Origin: Lota lota
Taxonomy: Eukaryota; Chordata; Actinopteri; Gadiformes; Lotidae
Direction of reading: 5' to 3'
Assembly: GCA_026745465.1 (NCBI GenBank)
Contig: JACYXH010000781.1
Location: 1,331,501 to 1,395,500, forward strand
DNA: 64,000 nt
Shown: piece by piece, positions 43,401 to 56,800 of the stretch
Layout: each line of letters opens with the position of its first letter
Numbering within the stretch: the stretch's first letter is position 1
Position numbers and translations under genes: made by a program
The notes under the pieces: model-generated
The model's database searches: none
What the model saw: the letters and a program-made list of their open reading frames with translations, nothing else
Told to the model about the DNA's origin: nothing

Positions 43401-46400
43401 CTCGCTTGGCGCCTTTGTTCGGACTCTTAGTGGCGGGATATTGGGACTCTACTGAGTTAGCATTAGCCTTAGCATTAGCCGCGACCCTCGCCTCGGCTTT
43501 AGCCATGGGCGTGTCAGTCGGAGCGTTGCCCCTTAGCATGGTAGTGTCAGCGGGGGGCTGGACAGTGTCATGCGTGCCCGTCCAGTGTGACCCGTGCTGG
43601 GTTAGTCCGCCCCAGTTCCCCCCCGGCCCCATTTCCGGCAACACACCATGAGGAATGCCGCCCCCTACAGGAGTTAGCAGAGAAGAGCAGAAGAGGCGAT
43701 TTTAGTTGAGCACAGGGTCCATTCTGACCCCACACATTCGAACAGAAACGGAAACAGAACAGATAGGAAGATACTGACAGAAACAGAACAAGCAGATAGT
43801 ACAGACAGAACATACTCTTGTCTACAAACAACAATATTAACAACATTAACGTTTAGATACAGTATTTGTTGTCTTCATCTGACTGACAGTTGGTCAATGA
43901 AGACAAGATGGCCGACAGGTGACATCTGTGTGTTAGGAGGAGGAGGAGGAAGGTAGCGTGTTAGGTATCATACGCATGCACGTGAGGTATAGCAGAGATG
44001 CAGAATATGTGCACAAGCTTTGTGTGGCTTTGTGTGCTTGTGTGGAAAACAGGCCAATAAATATTTTCCCCCAATAATGTCATATGCTTCTCCATGTAAA
44101 TCAATGAATATGTCGAATTTAGAAATAAATTAACCAAGTAATATTAAAATAAATGATTAATATATTAATAATATATATTAATATATGTTTTTCTTAAATA
44201 ATCTTGTGTTGCAGAACAAGGAACAACGCTACAACAGGATGAGATAGGGTTTGAAACACCATGCAGGTACTGGTTGTGGTGGGGTGATGGGAGTGTGTGT
44301 GTGCAGGGTGAATGGAGGGTACCTGTAGCACCAGTTGAGGGGGTTGCCGACACATGTCGTGCCCAGGAGAGGTGGAGGAAAGTGGGGTGGAGGAGAGGGA
44401 GGTGGATGGTGGATACAAAGGTGGGTTGCGGGGGGTGTTGGGGTGGTCGTAACCATGGGAACGCGAGACGGCCTGGTTTGCAACACCTGCTGAGTTGGAT
44501 CTCAATGACCCAATTTAGAGGACGTGCACAAGACTAGCCTCGGTGTGGTTTGGGGGTGGAGCAGGGGGGTCAACGGGGGTGGATGGAGCATGTGACCGTG
44601 CCTCGCAATGTGATTGGATGACACAGTGGAATCATGGGAAACAGAGTAGGTGATGCAGACGCAGATGGGAAGAGGAACACATTCTAGCCTCTCTTTTAGC
44701 TCTACATGAAAATGATGTATTTAACACTGCTATACACTGATATAATATACACTTCATGACAACAAGGTGAATCCTCAAACATCATGGACAGTGATTGGTC
44801 TATGAGGTAAAAAATTTGTGTCACCCACCAATAGCGGCCTTGACCAGGACTGGCTCAGACTCCTGAGAGTGCTGGCTAATACCGGCGGCGTTCACCGCTC
44901 TCACTCTGAACACGTAGGTCTCGCCGGTCACCAGGCCATGGCACACGAACCTGGAGAGAGAGGGAAAACAAGGTGAGGACTCAACAGGAACCTGGACAGA
45001 GAAAACAAGGTGAGGAACCATCAGGGACCTGGAGAGAGAGGGAAAACAAGGTGAGGACCCAACAGGAACCTGGACAGAGAGATAACAAGGTGAGGAACCA
45101 TCAGAAACCTGGACAGAGAGATAACAAGGTGAGGAACCATCAGGGATCTGGAGAGAGAGGGAAAACAAGGTGAGGACCCAACAGGAACCTGGACAGAGAG
45201 ATAACAAGGTGAGGATCCTGGAGAGAGAGGGAAAACATGGTGAGGAACCCGAGGAAGGAGACAAGGAAAATAAGGCGAGGAACATGGAGAGACAGGAAAC
45301 AGGCTTGTTGTTGTGTTGTTTATGTAGTTTACCTGGACCCCGAGACGGGCTTGTTGTTGTGTGGTTTATGTAGTTTACCTGGAACCCGAGACGGGCTTGT
45401 TGTTGTGTTGTTTATGTAGTTTACCTGGACCCCGAGACGGTTTTGTTGTTGTGTTATTTATGTAGTTTACCTGGACCACGAGACGGGCTTGTTGTTGTGT
45501 TGTTTATGCAGTTTACCTGGAGCCCGAGACGGGCTTGTTGTTGTGTTGTTTATGTAGTTTACCTGGACCCCGAGACGGGCTTGTTGTTGTGTTGTTTGTG
45601 TAGTTTACCTGGACCCCGGGACAGGCTTGTTGTTGCAGGGTTCCCAGGTATTGCTGCCCACCACGCTGGTCTCTATGTAGTAGCCCACCAGGTCCTTGGC
45701 ATTGCGAGACGTCTCCCAGGAGACCACCACCGATGTGTCCGTGTTCCTTGTCGCCACCACACGCCCCGGGGCTGCTGGGATATCTGGAGACCACCACGGA
45801 CACCTGGTCAGGTGACTTCAGACTACAAACTACCTTCAAACTACAGTCGGTACATTTACATGCATAAACTGATATTAATCCGATTTCAGTCAAACTATCA
45901 ACTGTCATGTAAACAGCATAGGTTGATTTATAATTTCAGTAGTCTTACTTTAAGGGATGACCTTAATCTGATCATTCATTAATTCACTGTGTGTGTGTGT
46001 GTGTGTGTGTGCACGTGGGTGTGCATGCGTGTATGTGTGCATATGAGTATATGTCTATAAGTATGTTTATGTGTATGTGTATATATGTGTATGTAGAAGT
46101 GTGTGTATATGTATGAGTGTGTGTGTACAGTGTGTGTATATTGTGTGAGTATTCTCACCCAGCTTGTCTCCCACAGTGGTGGCCTCGGTGGGGGGGGATG
46201 GCTCCCCCACCCCGGCTGAGTTGCAGCATCGAACACGGAAGCTGTAGGATTTCCCCTCTTCCAGATCGAACAGCGCGAAGCGAGGGGACTTCACTGGGAT
46301 CTCTGTGTTCACCCTCTGCCAGCTGTCTGTCCCGGACACACACTGAGACACATACACACACAGACACACACACACACACACACTCATACACACATATATA

Positions 46401-46420
46401 TACACACACACTCATACACA

Positions 46421-46468
<48 letters not shown>

Positions 46469-47745
46469 TAACATGAATTAACCCGGCTTTAGACCACCAC
46501 AGCCCCTAACACTATAACCTCCCACGAAGGGCATGGAAACCAGAACCCAGAGGGATTTCCAGGACATCAGAGCATGAGTTAAGTGAGAAGGTTGTGGCTC
46601 ACCTTCTCCACGTAGTACATTATGCCCTCGTGACCTCTCTCCCCAGGGGGCTTCCAGCTGAGGACCACGTAGTTCTTGGTCGCCTCGGTCACCTCCAGCT
46701 CAAGGGGTCGCCCAGGAACCACACCCTCTGATGGGGGGTCATAGGTTAGAGGGTCATTGGTTAACATTGAACTCACAGGAGGAAGATGTTAGCATGATGC
46801 TAGTGAGACGTAAGCTTAGGGCTGGGCAATATTTCAATAACAACGTTGTATCGTTTTTAAATTAGGTTATCGATTTATCGTGATACCCAGTGTCATAGTC
46901 TACATTTATTACGATGAGAAGATATGCCCTTAAAATAATCAAAATATGAGTTTTTAATCGTCAGAAAGAAAGCCATATCGTGACATTAATCAAAATTGTG
47001 TAAAATCCCCAATGGTTATCGTGATAATATTTTCTCCCATATCGACCAGGCGGATTCTGATGTGATGCTAACGGGACGCTATGCTACCTGCTGGCTCCTC
47101 CTCCGTCACAATGATCTGACCGGTCCAGGGAGCCGAGGTTCCTACGGTAACCACAAACACAGGATGTTACATCACTATGATGTTAACATATTTATAGCAT
47201 CCAAATGTCACTACATGTTCGATATTTTGACATCATATGAATCCCCCATCACGTGCGCGGTACCTCTCATGCGTGCGCGGTCGGCGGCGTCCACGGCGGC
47301 CACAGGTTCGGAGGTGCGTGACGGGTGGCTCATGCCACTCTTGTTGACGGCGCGCACGCGGAAGGCGTAGGACCGCCCTTCCACCAATCCGGTGACGGGG
47401 AGGCGTGCAAACTTGACAGGGGTGTCGTTGCATTGGATCCAGTGGTTGGTTCCAACCTCACACCTGGAGACCAGACCAACAGGTACATGAGTCAGACCTG
47501 GACCTTACCATGTCTCGCACACCAGCCCCCCGGAATGTTCCAAAAATGACAGTCACGTTGCTGTGGTGAGCACCCTGGATTCTTAATACCGGTTAGGACC
47601 GCAGGATGTGCTAGATGTAAGTAGATCTAGATGATGATGTCTAGATGGTCATCTGTAACACGTCCAGTTCAATCCTAGATGCTGTTTCACCTATCCATTG
47701 TATTGAATTTGTTGAATGTATAAAACTAGCCAGTTAAATTGTATA

Positions 47746-47800
<55 letters not shown>

Positions 47801-50800
47801 TATTGTTTTTATGTTCCAACCCTGAGGCCCCTCAGTGGCCTCCAGTGGCCAGTGGGGCCTCCAGACAAAGGTCTTATGTATTCCAGTTGGTAGGTGTCAG
47901 TGAGTGATGAACTACTGTAGCCGTGGGGTCACAGCTGTTGCTTTGAGTTCTTAAATCCTCCACCTAGAAACTATTTCTTAAAACAAACACAGGCTTTGGT
48001 CCCGGGGTTCCAGGATGGTTGGATTAAAATAACTTTGTTTGCCTGATTTGGGAAGTTCTTGTGAGGGGAGGCAATGCACATTCATACATAAGACATTACT
48101 AACTCTAACTAACTAGCTAAAGCGAATGACTTACTCACCTGCATGCTAACGAGTGACTCACCTGTCCACAAAATATCCCAGGATGGAGTTCCCTCCGTCC
48201 ACTGCCGGTTGCTTCCAGGAAACAATGATGTAATCTTTGTTGGCGTCCAGACAGCGCACATCCAGGGGAGCCCCAGGGGCCCCTTCCACCTCAGCATCCG
48301 CATCTGACCGGTAATATATAAATACACCATTTAGTAGCAGTATATGTACGGGATAATGTACAGTGGGCCAGTCATTATTACAAAATACACCCTGACAGGG
48401 TGACGCAGGACAAGCGAGTTATCCCGCTTATTACATGGCTGCTCGCTTAAAGAAATACGGCCTACGGTTTGAAATAGCCTCCATAGCAACGGTCAGTTAT
48501 TCATGGGAGCGCGCTGCTCTACAGAAATTACAGACTGTAGAATGCCGTGATTGACTAATCAGAATTGAGTATTCAACAAAGCCGTGTAATAAAATGTCAT
48601 AATACCGCAATGCTGTATTATACACAACACCCCTCAGCATCCCCATCTATCAGGCAATGATATGGTCAGATTAAACTGCTGTACTATGGTATTGTATTAT
48701 AATATATTAATATGACTTCATCACTGATTCACTACAGGACAGCATTACTAACCTCCTACACTAACTATTTTAAAACACTAGCTAAGTAGTTTAAAACACT
48801 GACTAACTAGTTTAAAACACTAGCTGACTGAATTTAAATACTGGCAATTTTAAAACACTAGCTGGCTAGGTTAAACTACTAACTAGTTTAAAACACTAGC
48901 TAACTAATTAAAAAAAACAGACTACTTTACAACGCTCGCTAACTACTTTAAAACATTGTCTAGTTTAAAACGCTAGTTGACTCATGCCTATAATATGCCC
49001 ATAGGTGATGAAGACTATATTGAGCTATTGTCTCTCCTTGAAGCAGAGATACGAGTGGAATCCTACTTTGTTTACAGCGAGGTCCCAGCACTGAGCTCTC
49101 TGGGAATAACCCCCTCCCCATCTCTACCACGTTTACTGGCTGACCCTGAACTCTGCAGCAGAGGCATGGGCTTTGTCTCGCTCTAACCTTCAATACTATT
49201 CACACAACACATGGTCCATGTGCTCAGTCCAAAGCAGTAGCATATCAGGTCATCAGCATACAATAGCATCGGTAGGCAGAAAGACAGACGAACAAATGGA
49301 CGGCTGCACCAACCATATCAATGTTGCAACCTGAGGCAGCAGAGTGTGGCTTTCCAAATACTTTTGTTGGCATCCATTTTAAGGCCCTCGCTCATTCAAA
49401 CATGTTATTAGTTAAATGTTATCTGGTGGCACAGGAGCTGTTTGGTTGACACTGGGACCTTGATCAAAGTCAACAAGTACTTACCGAAGGAATGAAACAC
49501 TTTGGCCAACACTAAACAAACCAACACCAAACACGTCCTGTTACACTTCTTAATAAACAAGACTAATATATAAAGATGTTTGAGACGTATCTGTAAGAGG
49601 AGGTCAAATTTGACAGCACAATGTTGGCTTCGTATTATTCTGTCATTTCCAGATAGTGGAGAGTAATTCAACGTGTTACTGAACGGTAATATCTTTCAAC
49701 CTGTCTTTATCTTGTAACCCCGGGTCTGAGAGTAATCCATCATCACAGATGGGTCATGAGACAACACATCGTTGCTTCTCTTTAGCGTACTGCGATACTA
49801 AACGCCTTGTCCCCTGCCAGTGTCCGCTGCTTCGTGTGTGGGTGGGCAGGACTGGGTTTGTGTTTGGAGGCGGCAGCGACCGCTCACCTCTGACGAAGAC
49901 GTAGGCGGAGTAGGTCTCATATCCGGACTTGGTGGAGATGCGGAGGGTGTACAGGCCCTCGTCCTCCTTGTTGAGGTGCGTGAGGGTCAGGGTGGCGCGG
50001 TCGCCACTCCAGTGCATCTGCTGCCACTTGCTCGGCGCCAGCAGCACGTCTGGCCGCCGGGACGGAGATCAACAGGATGTCAGCACACTCAATGTCACCA
50101 TGATGATGTAAACACAATCAATATCAATATGACGATGTCATCAATGTGATGATGTAAGCACAATCGATCAATATAATAAGGTGAGCAAAATCAATCACTA
50201 TGTGGATATATCAGCATAATGATGTAATCAAAATGCTGATGTCAGCACAATGAGTCTTTCAAAATGAACACCTGTTGATGGAAATTGTTAGACCAAGTCG
50301 ATCTCATGTAACAGTTCTCTGATGCCACACCGCTACACAGCGGGGGCTCGAACCAGCAACCCTAGAATTGGAGCACAAAGGCCAAGCCAAATGACCGCAG
50401 TGTCGCAGGTCATAATGTTCTTACATTGGGAATGCTTCGCCCGGAGGACAGCTGGTCACTTTGTTATACTCATAACCTAAGACCCACGGGCAAGGCATGC
50501 GTATGTATGTAAGTTTCTCTGTCTCTCCTCACCGTCGCGGTACCACTCCACGCCCGGCTGGTAGCGCTGCAGGGAGGGGTAGATGATGACAGTGCAGCCC
50601 AGGCTCATGGTCTCGCCCTCCCGGCCAAAGGAAACGCCAAACGTGTCCACGATGTGGGTCTGGAAGTTGACGCCATACTCAGACACCAGGCCATCTGGTG
50701 GACGGAGATGTTCGGATCAGAGGAGGGATGGGGAGGAGGAGGAGGGACTCATGCATGCATTTGGATCGTTAAAGGGGGAGCGTCACACTCAGCTACTTTT

Positions 50801-53800
50801 GAATGTAAGCGACTACTGCCACATCAACTCTGTTTCTGTGAAAACATCACAGGAAAGTTGGACCGTCAGTGGTCCAACTTTTCTGTGTTGTTTTCACGGA
50901 AAGGGAGCTGATGTGGCAGACCGCATGAGCAGTACTCATGTGATGGTCCCCTTTTAAGCAGCAAACCTTTAGCAAACACTTTAGTGTCTTTAGCTTGTGA
51001 ACGGGCTGTCTAACTAAGTGGACAACAGGGTAAGTTCTAGTGATTTATCACACTTACTAGTTGTAATCACTTATCACACTTTCACTTTCATTAGTCATTT
51101 AATGAATAAAAGAAACACCGGTTGTTTGCTTGTTGAGGAAACCTTTTTAGATACAAAGAGTTGAACAAAGGAGGGAAGTGGAGAAGAAGAACAACACAGA
51201 TATGTGTTGCACTGAGGGGAGGAGAGGGCCAGTTGACACACACAACACACCCAAACCCCAACAGGAGAAATCCTTTCTCTCAAACAGCCAAACATAAAAA
51301 ATGAAGACGACATGAAGTGAAGGAATCAGAAAGTACTCCAGTAGAGGAGAGACTGGGAACAGAGACACAAGGTATGATGATGAAGATGATGATGATCGTG
51401 AGCATGCTGGGACACACAAGCAGTGACTGCACCAGCGCCACCAAAAACATCTAACTAAGAAAGGAGACCCCGGTGGTCTCGTTACCTCGTGGATAGGACC
51501 CTGGGTCGGCCCGGCCGCAACAAGAGGAACAGAACTGGTGTTAGAGCTGAAGCACAAATAGGCACCTCACCCAACACCATCACACTATCACACCACCACC
51601 CTCACACTATCACACCACCACCCTCACACTATCACACCATCGCCATCAACCCCACTACCACCGCCATCAACACCACACCACCACCCCACCACCGCCATCA
51701 ACACCACACCACCACCCTCACACCAACACCCCACCACCATCAACACCACACCACCACCCTCACACCATCCCACCACCGCCATCAACACCACACCACCACC
51801 CTCACACCATCCCACCACCGCCATCAACACCACACCACCACCCTCACACCATCCCACCACCGCCATCAACACCACACCACCACCCTCACACCATCCCACC
51901 ACCGCCATCAACACCACACCACCACCCTCACACCATCCCACCACCGCCATCAACACCACACCACCACCATCACAGCATCACCGTCACACCATCACATCAT
52001 CGCACCACCGCCATCAAAACCACACCACCACCCTCACACTATCACACCACCATCATCTCCATCGTAAACAAACCCAACACTCTCCCAAAAACACCATCAC
52101 ATCACTCATCATCAATACCACCACACCTTCACCACCATCTACATCTTCACCAACATAATCTGAACCCCCACCAACATCTGCACCACCACACTATCAACAC
52201 CACCAACATCTGCACCACCACACCATCAGCACCACCATCATCTGCACCATCACATCACTACCCCTCAACCCCATAACTTTACCATTATCACCATCACATC
52301 ACTACCCCTCAACACCATGACATTACCATTATCACCATCACATCACTACCCCTCAACACCATGACATTACCATTATCACCAACACATCACTACCCCTCAA
52401 CACCATGACATTACCATTATCACCATCACATCACTACCCCTCAACACCATGACATTACCATTATCACCATCACATCACTACCCCTCAACACCATGACATT
52501 ACCATTATCACCATCACATCACTACCCCTCAACACCATGACATTACCATTATCACCATCACATCACTACCCCTCAACACCATGACTTTACCATTATCACC
52601 ATCACATCACTACCCCTCAACACCATGACATTACCATTATCACCATCACATCACTACCCCTCAACACCATGACATTACCATTATCACCATCACATCACTA
52701 CCCCTCAACACCATGACATTACCATTATCACCATCACATCACTACCCCTCAACCCCATAACATTACCATTATTACCATCTCCACCACCAACTCCATCATC
52801 ATCCCCACTAACCTAAACCAAACACAACCCCCATCTCCATCACAACAATAATACCCCCACCAACCTGACCACACCACCAGCACCACCAAAACTACCAGCA
52901 TCCACACACTCCCACAATCTACACCCTCACCACCACCCTAGTAGTCCAACATGGATGTGTTTTATGAGTCATCCATGGTCCGCAGAGGGTCCAGTTATTA
53001 AAGTACTAGTACATGTATGTCAAAGACACAATAAAAATAAAACAATAGATAAACAATGCATGTTAAAACACGTAAAAATTTTGACCTTTCAGATTTATAT
53101 TTAACATCAAAACATTTCCTATTTCCTCTTACGTCTGGGTGAAGGGTGGGATGTGTCCATTTCTCCTTTAAATCCTGAAATAAATGAAAATAATTTGGTT
53201 ATTAATTTAACTTAGCCGTTATGACACTCACTAACATACAAAAGCAATATTTGAAATGACGCGCTCAGATCTTTAGCACTCATGATAATGGCAACTGCTC
53301 TTGTACTATTTGACTGTATTACAATGTTACACTTAAGCAACACTGTGACACATAATTACCCAAAAACATAATTTTTTTTGTATTTATTCATAAAATACAC
53401 ATTTTAATTCCATTTGTATAGCATTTTATATTAACATGGTGCATTACTAACACTTTCTTAGTAGCTACTCCTGAATGCTTTGATCAAAAGTCTCAATTGT
53501 AAGTGGCCTTGGATAAAACCATCTGCTCAATGACTCAATGTACTGTACGTGTCTATGTGCTAGCTAGCTGTGCGTCTTGCAGTGAAACATACTCTTGACC
53601 ACGATGGAGGCGTAGGCAGACTGCTCCCCCTTGGCGTTCATGGCAGACGCGTGGTACTGTGCCGTGTCATCAAAATCACATCTGGAAGAACAACATGCAC
53701 CATGTTTAAACTGTAACTAAACTATGGTTTGAACTCCACCTGTAGGTAAGGGAGTATTTTCTGGAGGGGGAGGACATCAGTAATATAGCCAACGTACATC

Positions 53801-56800
53801 ATATGATCTGCTGTAACAGACACAGCCATTAATAGTAGCTTGAAATATATATTAATGAAGCACTTTGAAGCCATCACTATACATATTTACCTATTTTACA
53901 GAGCCACACATCCACAAATGCAGCACCATTCATTCTCTGTAAAATACGGCAATCGTATTTGCAACGGTTCAGACCAATGAGCAGGATACATGGGGGGACA
54001 TAAACAAAACCTTTAAAAAGTGTTGTGTTTATGTGTGATAATTAAACTATTAAATATATATTTTCAATTACATCAATTTAGAAATAATTTATATTCGGGG
54101 GGGCGGGGGGGGGGGGGGGGGGGACACCTTCATGTTTCCCGGGATCTGCCCCCATGCCTGTAGCTCAACACTAAACATCCACTATGTTTAAATAAGATAA
54201 GATGTACTATATTGATCCCAGATGTGAAATTCGGGAAAGCTGAACTCAACTAAACCTGTAACTCAACGTCCACCATGTCTAAATCGAACCAGTAACTGAG
54301 TCACGTGTATCCTGCCCCCCCTCCCCTCCACCCCACCCCTTCCCCCTATGAACCGGTAAACCAAACCAGCTATGCCCCCCCGCCCCCGTCCCCCTCTCCC
54401 GTTATAACGTTCCGTTACTTTGGGCCAGGAATACCAAGAGATTAAATAGACAGCTCTGATGATGTCATGTGTGCCAGGTGCTTAAGGTCTCTTCACATTA
54501 AAAGCCCCCCGGCGTCTACCACCAGCTCATTATGTGTGTGTGCTTTGTATTTGAGTTAGCAGCAGCATCAGAACCCCAGTGAGACTCTCTGCTTGGGTCG
54601 GAGGTCTAAAATAACCTGCAGTGGCGACTGGCTGAGTCCAGCGGGCTCCTGCGCTGCATTCTAGACTATTCCTGTTGTTATCTGGGGTGTCCGATTGAGC
54701 CGGGGCTAGAACAGAGCAGACCCTGGGGTATGTGTTCTCAACAGCCTGGGGTCTGTGAGGAAATGCCTCTCATACTCTGTTGACACATACACTACACACA
54801 CTATGTTAAATGCAAACACACACGTGTTCATATTTATCATAGTGTGTGTTCATTATGCAAATGTATAATTTAAACAAAGCAACATTCTTTTGACTTTTCT
54901 TTTAATCATGATTAAAACCATGCGAAAATGAAAATTATGAATATTCTAATAATGAAAGCATGATTTAAACACCACCGTTCCTGACATCATAATTACAACT
55001 CCAAAGTCCAGGAAACTACATCATAATCAAAACTCCACCAATTCTGGTCATCTGTTGGGTCTGTGGTGGACTAGGAGGACCTACCTGTTGATCTCCAGGG
55101 AGTGGACACTGTAGCTGCTCTCTATCTTATACTTGCCCGGGTGGGCCACGGGGTCGACAGTCACATTGTTTTTGTACCTTGTAGTGGAAAGCAGAGAAAG
55201 GCAGACAGGCAGACAGACAGACGAAAGACAGATAGTGGACAGGACAGAGAGAGAAATAGAAGTAAAAGACTAAAAGATTGGCCAAAACATCAGAGAAAAG
55301 CTAGAGAAGGACAACGAAAGATGGGTAAAGGATAGAAAGCAAGAAGCACTGAAAGTAGATCGATTTAAGTGTGTGTGTTTGGTTGGTACGTGTGCACACG
55401 TGTGTGGCAAACCTACCATACCACGCGTGGGTTAGGCCATCCGCTGACGGTGCAGTGCAGGCGCACGCTCTGGTTCTCCCACACCGTGTGTGAGCGTGGT
55501 TTGATCACAAACTCCGGGGCGTGCATCAGGCTGTCCTCGTTCATTCTCTTGTTGTGTTCCTCGTTCTCATAGATCTACCGACATCGCAGACACCTCATGT
55601 TAGCATCTCCGTTAGCATCAGCATCCCCCATTAGCATTAGCCATACGATTGGAATTTACTTTCGGAATTAGCATTAGCATAACATCACATAAACAAATGC
55701 TATCATGTGCTACATGCACAAGCATACAACCACAACATGAACAATTATCCCCTGTTGAGTTTTATTTAAAAATAATAAGTAATTAAGTGAATAAGTAACA
55801 CAGATACTTGATGGATAACCAGATACTGGGCATGTGGGTGTGTGGGTTATATTCTAAGGCCCGGGCACTCATCTGACAAGGTATTGGGGTAGACTGGGAC
55901 CAGGGGTCAGGACTGAGGCGGACTGGATCACTGGTGGACTGGGGAAGTCTGGTGGACTATGGTCAGGAGTGTGGACTAGGGACAGCGTTGTATAAGAGTC
56001 CGCCTGTGTTCCCAGAAAAAGGATATGGTGCGGTATTTCTCGCCCTGTATCGTGGATTACTTGGCATAGTGGAGACAGCATCTTGGTGTAACCAGAGGTT
56101 CTTATAAGCCTTGGTGGTGAATCTCACTCAGGGGGGTGTTCACAGGATCTGTTTAAAGAGCTGAATAAATACTCCTTGACCCCTTGTCATATCAACTTTC
56201 GTGTTCTTGGCTCTGAGAACCAAACCCTAGAGTCCCCAAATCTAACCGGCATTGTCTAATGGTATCTGGTTGGACTGCACACTCACACACAACTTTTCTT
56301 TTTCATGGATTCTACAACAACTAGGTTGCAAATGATGAACAAACCCCCAAAAATTATATTCAATAAGAAATACTATTATTATCTCTCTATTTACATGAAA
56401 ACCTTCTAGGAAGAACTTCACCATGAAATCACGGTGTTGTGATGTCATCACAGTGTTGTGATGTCATCACTGGGTTGTGATGTCATCACCACTGACCGTT
56501 TTGCTGAGGGAGATGCGTTCAGCTGATTCGCGCATGGTCGCCTTCCTGGAGCTGACCTCTGACCTCTCCATCTCCAGCCCCCTGGTGAACAGATCCTGAC
56601 CCGACATGGAGGCAGACATCTCCTTCACGCGTGAATCTTCTACACTCGAATACCCACCAGCAAACTCCCGACTAGGAGGTCCAGTAGGAGGGGGAGCAGA
56701 GAGGAGAGCATGGACAGGTGGTATGATACAGTATGACTATTAACTGTTACACTGCTATTTAGATCCAGGAGATGCCTTTTTATTTTTTAGATATGTCATT

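Noticed and set aside
43220-43651. 143-codon + frame
   Set aside because: Antisense shadow of the GC-rich EH exon, whose - strand frame fits myom1 in phase on both sides.
51491-51545. Possible extra myom1 exon (CACGAG|GTAACG donor)
   Set aside because: Its length from the nearest acceptor is not compatible with the phases of the flanking exons, and the 42-bp exon at 53133 already fills the gap.
51489-52067. 192-codon + frame and 111-codon - frame
   Set aside because: Both are translations of the 39-bp CAC-rich minisatellite (its length is a multiple of three, so frames stay open). They carry no start context, splice sites or domain.
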